A stretch of DNA of 64,000 nucleotides from Cymbomonas tetramitiformis (Eukaryota; Chlorophyta; Pyramimonadophyceae; Pyramimonadales; Pyramimonadaceae), in NCBI GenBank assembly GCA_001247695.2, contig LGRX02034661.1, positions 1 to 64,000 of the forward strand, given 5' to 3'. Within the stretch, counting starts at the first letter, position 1, and each line of letters begins with the position of its first letter. The notes beneath the pieces are model-generated. The model saw only the letters and a list, made by a program, of their open reading frames with translations, made no database searches and had not been told where the DNA came from. This document shows positions 1 through 8,342 of the stretch, in pieces. A program made the position numbers and the translations under genes.

Positions 1-248
1 AGATATACTGTTTAACATAAACCCAGACAGCAAGAGTTATATCATTTGCTGTCCAAGTCCAAGAGACCAACTCTGTTACCTCTCTTTATTCTCTCCTCTG
101 AGCTCACATATTATTTCCCCCAACTGTTCGCTCAGGCAATGTCACATCCACTCACTAATTTCCCTAATAGTTCGCTACTCTTATTCTCATCGAAATCAGA
201 ACCCCCTACTATGGGTGTCTCAGCAGGTACGTCGTGCCTCCTGGCACA
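1..248 (-). repeat. 3' LTR of element A (partial)
   Basis: Positions 1-248 match 13685-13932 with only about six differences. Both copies end in GGCACA on the plus strand, that is, they start TGTGCC in element orientation. About 69 bp of the LTR lies left of the window. Confidence 0.93.
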
Positions 249-263
249 ACTCCCCCCCCGTTA
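249..263 (-). other. Polypurine tract of element A
   Basis: On the minus strand a run of eight G followed by AGT lies directly before the 3' LTR. This is the usual place for the plus-strand primer of reverse transcription. The interval 264-520 up to the methyltransferase stop is 3' untranslated element sequence with nothing recognisable. Confidence 0.65.
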
Positions 264-520
264 GGAGTGGACTTTCCCCTGAAACCACGACTAAAGCATA
301 ATCACACATACAATAGCGTACAGGGGTCTCGTGATTCCTCTGCTCATCAGCGTAGCAGAAGGGCTTCACCAAGGATCACGCTGCCAACGCTCATCCCGGA
401 TTCACCCAACCGCACACAACCGATATCTAAAGCAGGTCTGCAGTCTTCGTCTTCTCCTTCGAAACTCTGCTTGCCATAGATCGGTTGCACTCGGTCCAAG
501 GGTTATGACCGTAACATCGT

Positions 521-3340
521 TTACTTTCCTGTGCCTCCAAAAGTCAAGTGCTGGAACAGATGCCGCAGTAGACCCTCTGGAACTGGATACACTGCGTGTG
601 ACTTCTGCATCCCCTTCCGATGACCACTCGGTCCCAGTTGTGCAGTATCAGGGTGAACTCCTGTTGCACGTCGATGCGAACAAGGAGTCGCTGCAGAGCA
701 TTGCAGTAAGGGTTCGGGCGGAGGCGAGCTCGCCCATATACACGTAGGTTTCATGTATCGTTTCCCATACATGCAGTAGGTGCAAGTGAGGGGCGCCGGT
801 AAATGGCTCATTACTGGCCTGAAACGCAGGGCGTCAGGGTAACGGCCCATCGGGTTCTCAACAAACCAGTGTTGAGGACGGAGATACTCGATGATGTCTA
901 GGGTGCGTTGTACGCACGCGTCCGCTATAACGAAATCGGGCGGACCTCCGGTGGTGCGGGCCTGACTGTACTGGGTACAAGGGGGGCTTGCCCATACCAC
1001 GTCGAAGTACCCTGGGGGATACCTCCAATAATCCCAGCTCTCAATGGCCGTCACGTGAGTCGGCCGCCAAAGCGGGTCGGCGTCCAGAGTTACCGATCTC
1101 GAGGCTGGGAAGCAGCGGGCAAACTCCTTTTCCACGGAGCCTGTTCCACTGAACAATACCAATATCCGTACTGGCCGAGTATCAAGTGCAGCGAGGGTAG
1201 TAACATAGGTGACCTCGCCCTCTCTCGTCATTCCACGTTGTTCCCAAGGAAGGCATTCGTCGGTGGGGTTCTCAAACTCCTCCTCCCAAGGTCTCACCAA
1301 CAGGTAGGCTAAAGAGGCACCTGACGCCACCGCAGCAGAACTGGGTGTATCACGGCGTTGCTCTCGACGACGTAATGCAGCGTCACGTACCTGGCCCTCC
1401 ATGGCCAGACGTTCGGTCTCAAAGTCCTTAAGCTGCTGCAGAGGTGCTCCACGCTCCAGCTTGTCTCGAGTCCTCCACGAATCGTGAGCCTTTGAGTAGC
1501 CCGTCCAGCGTACCTTCCATTCCACAATCTCCTTTCCTCGGGAGATGCGAACTCGTCGAGCCAGACTGCGATCCACATGGGCCTCGCGTTGTCCATCAAC
1601 TATCACCGCCTCTGGGATTGCTGGCTGTCGGCGTGACGCGAACGCATCTGCCCCTCCCACGTATGGCTTCAGTCGATGTTGTGCGAACACATCATGTATA
1701 CGCCAGCGTGGGGGGAGCTGCAGGCGATAAGCCACCGGAGCACCTCGGTCTGCCTCCGGAAGACCCGCCTGCATGTCACTGTAGAACCGCTCCGTTACCG
1801 CCAACGGCCCATGCCAGCGCTTGCTGAGCTTCCTGCAAAGGGACCTGTCCATGAGCTTCTCCGTGAGGTGCTTGGCCTCTACCCAGACGAGGTCCCCCAC
1901 CACATACTCCCGCTGCCTATGGCGCTGATCGAAGAGATCCCGCTGCCGCTGCTGTGCCAACTCCAGTCTACCCCGCGCGTCCCGCAGCTGCGACGAAAAA
2001 CGAAACGCCCATTCATGTGCAGTCCCCACCCCTCCTTTGCGTCGCCCATCGGTAGACTGGGCAGCTTCTAGAAACATGTCAAGCTGTGACATGGGTGACA
2101 CACCATAGCACAACTCGAAGGGGGTGAAACCGGTTACGTCACTGCGCGAGTCGTTGATAGCAAACTCGACGTTGGTGGCGTACAGGTCCCAGTCCTCCGG
2201 ACTATCATCGACGAAGGAGCGAAGCATATCTTCCACGACCCGGTTGGTGTGCTCCGCTTGACCATCAGATCGGGGGTTGTAAGGGGTGGTCATTGCCACC
2301 TTGACCCCCATCAACCGCATCAGCTCTTTCCAGAACGCGTCTTGGAAGCGTGGGTCCCGGTCGCTGACAATTTTCATAGGCGCGCCATGCTGCCTCCACA
2401 CGGTGTCGAAGTAGATGCGAGCAATAGTGGCTGCTGAGCTGTCCCCGAAGTTAATGGGGACCACGTGGACCATCTTCGAGAGCTTACAGGTGAAGGCGAC
2501 GAACGCGTCGTTCCCTTGCTCGGTCAAAGGTAGACCGGTGACAAAGTCCACACCCACGTCCTGCCAGTTTCGCGACGGGATCGAATGCGGGTTAAGCAGT
2601 CCATCAGGGTATGACGATCGGGGTTTCACAGCCTGGCAAGTGGGGCAGGACGCCACCCAAGCCCCCACATCATCCGAGGCGTTCTTCCACCAGAATCGAC
2701 GAAGAACCCTTTCAAGTGTCTTGTCGCGCCCTGTGTGACCCGCTGCCAGGGAGTCGTGGGCTTCGCGGAACACAATCTCCCGGAGGGGTGAGTCCTCACC
2801 CAGGACCAGCTGGTAGTGCCCCGCAGCTACCCGCCACAGCACTTCGCCAACAATGCAGAAGTGCTTCGTGCTGTGATGGGGAGCTGACTGTACTTGCTCC
2901 CGCAGAGTACGAAGGGGCCCGTCTCGGCTGTACTCGTCCCGCAGGGCCTCAAGGAAATCTCCTCCAGAAACTGTGCCCTGCGCGTCCCGCATCTTTGACG
3001 CCTTGCCTGCATCAACAATTGGCGGGGGCACTCGCTGGTGTCGAATCCTCTGCGGTCTTGACCTCGAGGGTGGAGCATACACCACCAGCATCGGCCATGG
3101 GAGGTCCTGCAGCACTCCATCTGTTCCCTTAAACAGTTGGGTGGGATTCCCCCTGAGAGTCATGTGTGGGGATGACCTCCTCAATACGCATCCCCGCGCG
3201 TCTGAAAAGCTTCCTCCACTGCGGCATGCGCGACTGTAGGTCCGGCAGCAGGAACACTGCAGAGGTGTTCTCGGGGTCTTGCCGCCACTCATGCACGTAG
3301 GTGCGGAGTACAGCCTCGATGGTGAGATGGTCGCTGTCAT
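521..3340 (-). CDS. Element A integrase, chromodomain and C5-cytosine methyltransferase
   Basis: 939-aa frame. An H2C2 zinc-binding module lies at about 194-235, with CPTC at the end. The integrase core has D265, D327 and E363, which is DD35E spacing. A chromodomain sits at about 575-640, with WKVRWTGYS. The last 215 residues are a C5-cytosine methyltransferase: motif I LVLFSGTGS (728-735), motif IV ASPPCTQYS with the catalytic Cys at 788, and motif VI FVENP (826-830). There is no large target-recognition domain, so it resembles compact phage-type enzymes. The first 65 or so residues are out-of-frame shadow of the Dam-like domain. The true junction with Pol is a G5 run at 3149-3153, where a one-base length change would join the frames. 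Integration and modification of DNA near the insertion are inferred roles. Confidence 0.92.
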   Translation of the reverse strand: MTATISPSRLYSAPTCMSGGKTPRTPLQCSCCRTYSRACRSGGSFSDARGCVLRRSSPHMTLRGNPTQLFKGTDGVLQDLPWPMLVVYAPPSRSRPQRIRHQRVPPPIVDAGKASKMRDAQGTVSGGDFLEALRDEYSRDGPLRTLREQVQSAPHHSTKHFCIVGEVLWRVAAGHYQLVLGEDSPLREIVFREAHDSLAAGHTGRDKTLERVLRRFWWKNASDDVGAWVASCPTCQAVKPRSSYPDGLLNPHSIPSRNWQDVGVDFVTGLPLTEQGNDAFVAFTCKLSKMVHVVPINFGDSSAATIARIYFDTVWRQHGAPMKIVSDRDPRFQDAFWKELMRLMGVKVAMTTPYNPRSDGQAEHTNRVVEDMLRSFVDDSPEDWDLYATNVEFAINDSRSDVTGFTPFELCYGVSPMSQLDMFLEAAQSTDGRRKGGVGTAHEWAFRFSSQLRDARGRLELAQQRQRDLFDQRHRQREYVVGDLVWVEAKHLTEKLMDRSLCRKLSKRWHGPLAVTERFYSDMQAGLPEADRGAPVAYRLQLPPRWRIHDVFAQHRLKPYVGGADAFASRRQPAIPEAVIVDGQREAHVDRSLARRVRISRGKEIVEWKVRWTGYSKAHDSWRTRDKLERGAPLQQLKDFETERLAMEGQVRDAALRRREQRRDTPSSAAVASGASLAYLLVRPWEEEFENPTDECLPWEQRGMTREGEVTYVTTLAALDTRPVRILVLFSGTGSVEKEFARCFPASRSVTLDADPLWRPTHVTAIESWDYWRYPPGYFDVVWASPPCTQYSQARTTGGPPDFVIADACVQRTLDIIEYLRPQHWFVENPMGRYPDALRFRPVMSHLPAPLTCTYCMYGKRYMKPTCIWASSPPPEPLLQCSAATPCSHRRATGVHPDTAQLGPSGHRKGMQKSHAVYPVPEGLLRHLFQHLTFGGTGK

Positions 3341-6300
3341 GTGGGGGGCTGCACCACACGTGAAGTCCTCTCCACTGCTCCTTTAGGCAGTTTTCCCAGT
3401 ATTTGTCCACCAGCTGACCGCGGCCTTTTGGTCCGCGACAGGCATCCACGTCGAACTTCCCGTATTTCGACTGTAGCCGTTCGAACAATGCCTGGTGCAA
3501 CCGCCCCGTCGATTCCCTCCACGATTGAGACGCGCTCTTCGCAGGGGGCTTCCTCGTCTTGGGGGCGTCAGTCAGAACCACCGTCGGAGGTGTCGCCGGC
3601 TTTACTGCCTCTTGCTGGGGCGGCGATTTGGTGTTCGACCGCGAGCGAGAGGTCACCGTGCCGCTGGGGCGCTCCATAGGGACCTTGGCTGACACCTGCG
3701 GCGGAGTTTGTGCAGGCGCTATGGGTGCTTGGCACCCCGACGTCCCTCCCGCAGGAGGTAACCCAGTTTTTGACCGGGTGCGTGAGGCCACCCCGCCACA
3801 AGGTTGCTCTGAGGCCTCCGCTGGCATTTCCAATGCCGCCTTTCCTGGTAGCTTGGACCGTCCCATTGCGCGAAGGGACTTGAAGGCCCCCCGAAGAGCC
3901 CTTGCACTCTTCTTCAGGGAAGCACGCTGAAACGCCAGCGTCGCCCCTCTCGTGGGGGGCGCTGTGACCTCCGTCAGGTGGTCCGCGCCGGGGTGCTCAG
4001 TTTGCACCCCTCCAACATCTGATGTGACCTCCGTCGGGAGATCCGCGCCAGGGTGATGCATCTGCACCCCTTCAGCGTCTGATGTGACCTCCGTCGGGAG
4101 ATCCGCGCCAGGGTGCTGCATCTGCACCCCTCCAGCGTCTGATGTGACCTCCGTCGGGAGATCCGCGCCAGGGTGCTGCGTCTGCACCCCCCCAGCACCC
4201 GCTGCAACCTCTATTGGGAGGTCCTCGCAATGGTGCGGGGCTCGAAGCTCCTTGGCACCAAGTTGGGACTCCATAGCCAACTCCGCCAGCTGCAGAGTGT
4301 CCACCGCGTCCAACCAGCTGTTCACCTCAGCAAGCTGGGTCAGGGTGCCCAAGGCTGGGCCCTCCTCAAAGAGGTCGGAGGTGTCCAACACAGAGAGGGG
4401 GTCTTTCGGGAGGTCCGACTTAGCGTCGAGAATGCCGGCCTCCTTCAAGCCCTCCCGAGGTGTCTTCGCTGAGTAGTCGGGTCGCCGTGACAAGGCGTCT
4501 GGAACCAGTAGCAGGGCCCCTTTCACGTACTCCATGCGGGGGACCCCCACCTCCACGAGATCCATGTACCATCGTGCCTGCCGCCGACTCAGCTCCCTCC
4601 CCGGCTCCATCAGCCATTCCAGTGGCCGGTGGTCGCCTTGCAGCTTGAAGGCGGTGAAGATCAGGTAGTGCCGCCAGGTCACCGTGGTGCAGTGGTGAAG
4701 TCCGCAGAGCTCCCTCTCGCCCGTGTGGTAGTTCTGCTCAGCCGCGGAGAACTGCCGGCTCTCGTAGGCTATCACCTTAAGTCCTTCACCACAGTCCTGC
4801 ATCAGGACTCCACCCAGCGCCACCCCACTCGCGTCGGTCTGCACCACGAAGGGGGCTGATCCGTCCGCTGCGGCCTTCACGTTCGGCAGGGCCAGAACGG
4901 GGGCGTCCACCAGTGCTGCTTTCAGCTCTTCGAAGGCCCACTGCTGCTCAGGGCCCCATCTCCACTCCACCTCGTTCTTGGTGAGCATGGTGAGGGGCTG
5001 CGCGATGTCGGAGAAACAGTGAATGAACCGACGATAATAACCGGCTAGGCCCAGGAACTGCCGGACGTGAGTGACATTCTCCAGCGCCGGCCAGTCGCGC
5101 ACTGCCGCCACCTTGTCGTGCTGCGGCTTGCAGCCCTCGCTGGACAGGGTGTGCCCAAGAAACCTCAAAGACTCCTTCAGCATCTGCGCCTTAGAGGCCT
5201 TGAGGTATACTCCTTTCTCGCGACAGGTCTGAAGGAAGGTACGGACGTTGTCGTAGTGTTCTTGGACTCCACCCTTCGAGAACACCACCACATCGTCGAT
5301 GAAGATTCGGACGAAAGGTAAGTGTCCTAAGGCTCTCTGCATCCTCCGCTGGTACTGTGACGGGGAATTCTGCAATCCCTGTGGCATCACCAGCCACTCG
5401 TAGGAGCCCATCTGGGTGGTGAATGCTGTCTTCTCCACGTCTTCCTCAGCCATGGGGACTTGCCAGAATCCATCCACGGCGTCGAAGGAGGAGAAGTGGG
5501 TGGCACCCTGCATCTCGTCGAACATCAACTGAATGTCCGGCAGCGGGTACCGATCTCTCACTGTTTGAGAGTTCAGCTGGCGGTAGTCCACCACCAGGCG
5601 CAGCGTGTTAGGCTGGCCCGGTTTGGGTACCATGAGACATGGTGCCGCGTAAGGACTGGATGAGGGTCTGATGTAGCCCTTTTCCACCAGCTGCTCGATG
5701 CGTTCCCGCAGTTGCCGAAGCTCTTCCACAGACATGCGGTAGGGACGGCGAAATGGAGGTCCTCCCTCCTTGTCTGGCTTAAGGGTGACTCTGGCCTCAT
5801 CCTCCATCGACCGCCGCAGTTTGGACATCATGGGGAGGGCGTCACGCAGCTCCTCGGAGAACTCCTCGAAGAGTGCCCGGAACTTCTCCTTCCAGCGGGG
5901 TGCCACCTTGGCGTCCCTCGTGTCCTGTGGGATGTCTTTGGCGGTGCCCCCAGTATCCGGGGGTTCCAGCTTCACCTGGGTGCTGGCCACAGGCTTCGCA
6001 TCAGCTGCAGTGTCCACCGAGAGGCATACTGCTTCGGCCTCGACCGCGAGGAGTTCCGCGTCGGGATGATCTCCGGCTGCAGTAGCAGCGAAGGCCGAAT
6101 CGTGCTCGCTGCCGTCCCTGCGCGCCATCATAAGCCACGCCGGCTGAGCGGAGGCGTCGCCCGTAAGCCTCTGAGTCTCTGCGTACAAGAGGTGTTTACG
6201 CAGCTGCACAGCCGTCAGGAAGACCTCATCGATGAGTCCAGCACAGTTGTCTCCGCGTCCACCAGCACTTTTACCCGGGTTGCAGCCGGCGATGGTCACG

Positions 6301-7994
6301 AGCTCTTTACCCCCCCCCTTCGTTCTGCGCGCGAAGGACACGGAGCCGTGACCGGCGTAATCCAGCATGATGGGAGAAAGGCTACGCAACCATTTCCCCC
6401 CCAGCACCACGTCCACTCGGATCCCGAGTGGCAACACCCGCATGCCCATGGCCGACTCATTATAGGTGGAGCCCGCTGCGGTGGGGGCCGTGAACTTCGA
6501 GTAGGCCACAGCCCCTGTGGTCTTCACCGACCCGTCCGCTAGTGTGACCTTCATTCGCGGGCCCTGCCGTACGCGTAGGCCACAACGTCGTACACAGTCT
6601 TCAGACACGAAGTTGTCCGAGGCACCGGAGTCCACGAGTACCTTGACAAGCTTGCCACGCAGATACGCGTAGAAGACTAACAGCAACGCTCCTTCCTCAT
6701 CATGAGCCGCAGCGAGCTGAGATGCCCACAGCACACCCCCGTCACGCAGGATGCGCTTGCAACGGCCGACACCCATGCTCGTGTCGTTGTCACCCCCACA
6801 CGCTTCATCACCATCATCGTGGTCATCATCATCCTCCGTCAGTGGGTGACTGCGCATGCTTTCTTCCTCAGTGTCTTCCTGCAGGGGGTGAGTATTCAGT
6901 GCGTGAATCTCCTCTGGGGCCCCAGCTTTGGCCAGCTGTTGGGTCATGCTGTCCTCGACCCCACCAGCGTCCGGCGCTGGCGGGTCTGCACTCCGCTGCT
7001 GGCCCCTGTCTACAGCCATTTGCTGGGTCAAATTGTCCTCCAGGTGCTCCGGAGACTCGCTCATTGGTCCACCCTCCAGTACTTCGTCAGGAGTCACGGC
7101 ATCGGGCGGTGTAACCTCAATTGGCTGCTGCTCCGGCTGCTCGCCAAAGAGATCCGCTCTCACCTCTGCAGGAGTCACCGCCGACTGCCTCTCACGGTAC
7201 TGGTGCACCCTGTACAAGCTGCACCATGCATCCGGCATCCCGGGGATGTCCCCCCCTGTGCCAGGGATGGTCCCCGTGGCCGAAACAGAAGCCGCGGGCA
7301 CTCCCACGGAGTTTCCACCAACATCCCCCGTAGCCCAAGGGTAGGGGGGCGAGTCCATGACGGCCAGCGATTCCTCCGCCGGCATCCCACGCTGTCGGCC
7401 GCGCCAGCGCAGAAGGCCCTCCGCTTCCCACGCGCGGTGCCCTACCGGGGCATCCTGCTGCAGGGCGTCAGCCTGCTCCGCCGAAGTCATCTCGTCCCAC
7501 GCAAGGGATAGATCGTGGGCCCGTGTCTCCGCCAGGTCCAGTGCCCGAACCTGCTGGGAGTCGTTGCACATCCCACGTGACCTCGAAGGGCCCTGCGACA
7601 GTGCCGACACGTGCTCGACCATGCGCTGTTGCCGCGTCGGCAGTGGCAGCGTGCCCAACGGAGTGTGGTGGGCCGGGGCTTGCTTCTGCAGGCACATCAG
7701 GTCCACCTCATTCCTGAAGTTGTCCAGCTCGCACCGTCTCTTGTACCTCCGAGCTGGCGCGGCAAACGACCTCATGCCACGACCTTGTTGCATCCGTTCC
7801 GGTGCAGTACGGATCCCCGTCGTCGACTTGCGCTTCAGGCTTTTGCGCAGTCGCATCATCAACACTTCCATGGAAAGCGCCCCCACTGGCCGCCTGAAGT
7901 GCCAAGCATCCAAACGGTCAGATACTGCGGCCAAGCAGGGCCTGTAGATACCCTCGTAGGCCCAGGGTTCTAGTACGGAGTAGTGCTCAGGCAT
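3129..7994 (-). CDS. Element A Pol: protease, RT, RNase H and Dam-like methyltransferase domain
   Basis: 1621 aa from the first ATG; the frame is open back to 8111. Residues 1-430 are an acidic and low-complexity linker. The aspartic protease motif VLVDSGAS is at 452-459. RT spans about 700-950, with the catalytic Asp in SSFDAVDG (838) and FIDD at 898-901. RNase H spans about 1045-1170, with VQTDASG (D1054), QGDHRP (D1121) and a terminal D1166. Residues 1265-1345 are four copies of a 20-residue repeat. Residues 1510-1600 (KYGKFDVDAC, WRGLHVWCSPPH, AVFLLPDLQ) resemble the DNA N6-adenine-methyltransferase (Dam) fold, but the usual NPPY/DPPY motif reads SPPH. It may therefore be inactive or altered in function. 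The stop at 3129 follows a probable one-base frameshift that cut it from integrase. Confidence 0.93.
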   Translation of the reverse strand: MPEHYSVLEPWAYEGIYRPCLAAVSDRLDAWHFRRPVGALSMEVLMMRLRKSLKRKSTTGIRTAPERMQQGRGMRSFAAPARRYKRRCELDNFRNEVDLMCLQKQAPAHHTPLGTLPLPTRQQRMVEHVSALSQGPSRSRGMCNDSQQVRALDLAETRAHDLSLAWDEMTSAEQADALQQDAPVGHRAWEAEGLLRWRGRQRGMPAEESLAVMDSPPYPWATGDVGGNSVGVPAASVSATGTIPGTGGDIPGMPDAWCSLYRVHQYRERQSAVTPAEVRADLFGEQPEQQPIEVTPPDAVTPDEVLEGGPMSESPEHLEDNLTQQMAVDRGQQRSADPPAPDAGGVEDSMTQQLAKAGAPEEIHALNTHPLQEDTEEESMRSHPLTEDDDDHDDGDEACGGDNDTSMGVGRCKRILRDGGVLWASQLAAAHDEEGALLLVFYAYLRGKLVKVLVDSGASDNFVSEDCVRRCGLRVRQGPRMKVTLADGSVKTTGAVAYSKFTAPTAAGSTYNESAMGMRVLPLGIRVDVVLGGKWLRSLSPIMLDYAGHGSVSFARRTKGGGKELVTIAGCNPGKSAGGRGDNCAGLIDEVFLTAVQLRKHLLYAETQRLTGDASAQPAWLMMARRDGSEHDSAFAATAAGDHPDAELLAVEAEAVCLSVDTAADAKPVASTQVKLEPPDTGGTAKDIPQDTRDAKVAPRWKEKFRALFEEFSEELRDALPMMSKLRRSMEDEARVTLKPDKEGGPPFRRPYRMSVEELRQLRERIEQLVEKGYIRPSSSPYAAPCLMVPKPGQPNTLRLVVDYRQLNSQTVRDRYPLPDIQLMFDEMQGATHFSSFDAVDGFWQVPMAEEDVEKTAFTTQMGSYEWLVMPQGLQNSPSQYQRRMQRALGHLPFVRIFIDDVVVFSKGGVQEHYDNVRTFLQTCREKGVYLKASKAQMLKESLRFLGHTLSSEGCKPQHDKVAAVRDWPALENVTHVRQFLGLAGYYRRFIHCFSDIAQPLTMLTKNEVEWRWGPEQQWAFEELKAALVDAPVLALPNVKAAADGSAPFVVQTDASGVALGGVLMQDCGEGLKVIAYESRQFSAAEQNYHTGERELCGLHHCTTVTWRHYLIFTAFKLQGDHRPLEWLMEPGRELSRRQARWYMDLVEVGVPRMEYVKGALLLVPDALSRRPDYSAKTPREGLKEAGILDAKSDLPKDPLSVLDTSDLFEEGPALGTLTQLAEVNSWLDAVDTLQLAELAMESQLGAKELRAPHHCEDLPIEVAAGAGGVQTQHPGADLPTEVTSDAGGVQMQHPGADLPTEVTSDAEGVQMHHPGADLPTEVTSDVGGVQTEHPGADHLTEVTAPPTRGATLAFQRASLKKSARALRGAFKSLRAMGRSKLPGKAALEMPAEASEQPCGGVASRTRSKTGLPPAGGTSGCQAPIAPAQTPPQVSAKVPMERPSGTVTSRSRSNTKSPPQQEAVKPATPPTVVLTDAPKTRKPPAKSASQSWRESTGRLHQALFERLQSKYGKFDVDACRGPKGRGQLVDKYWENCLKEQWRGLHVWCSPPHDSDHLTIEAVLRTYVHEWRQDPENTSAVFLLPDLQSRMPQWRKLFRRAGMRIEEVIPTHDSQGESHPTV
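3989..4206 (-). repeat. 60-bp in-frame tandem repeat, Pol copy
   Basis: About 3.5 units of 60 bp, encoding GGVQxxHPGADLPTEVTSDA-type 20-residue blocks on the minus strand. The central units are almost identical. The array lies between RNase H and the Dam-like domain. Confidence 0.9.
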
Positions 7995-8111
7995 GGGGTC
8001 GTCGATGATGGGGGTTACCCCCGCCGCTGCGGGAGCCGGTTGAGGGGCTTCGGCAAGAGAGCGACGTCCAGTGTCACTTTCTGGCCCCTCAGCCGAAAGG
8101 GTCCTCAGACC

Positions 8112-8330
8112 CTATTGCCGATCCGAGTCGGCCGGCAACTCGCCGGCTGCCGGGGACGCCCGCTGCGCCTCAATGATGCCCTCCACCAGATCCGTACAAT
8201 CAGTGAGAGCCGCCAACTCTAGAACAGCGTTGACGTCTGCGGCTGCAAGGGCCTCCACTTCTCCCCGCAGCTCCGCCGGTGCCCACGAGATGTCCTCGTC
8301 GTGTGCCATGGCGAAGAACATAGCGGCCAC
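8112..8330 (-). CDS. Short in-frame segment between Gag and Pol of element A
   Basis: A 72-aa segment in the same frame as both the zinc-knuckle Gag frame and Pol. It is bounded by TGA (8343-8345) upstream and TAG (8112-8114) downstream. It is acidic and leucine/alanine-rich with no recognised domain. Gag and Pol would be continuous if both stops were read through. Whether this is programmed readthrough or two nonsense mutations cannot be decided here. Confidence 0.55.
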   Translation of the reverse strand: MAAMFFAMAHDEDISWAPAELRGEVEALAAADVNAVLELAALTDCTDLVEGIIEAQRASPAAGELPADSDRQ

Positions 8331-8342
8331 CTGCCGCCTGTC

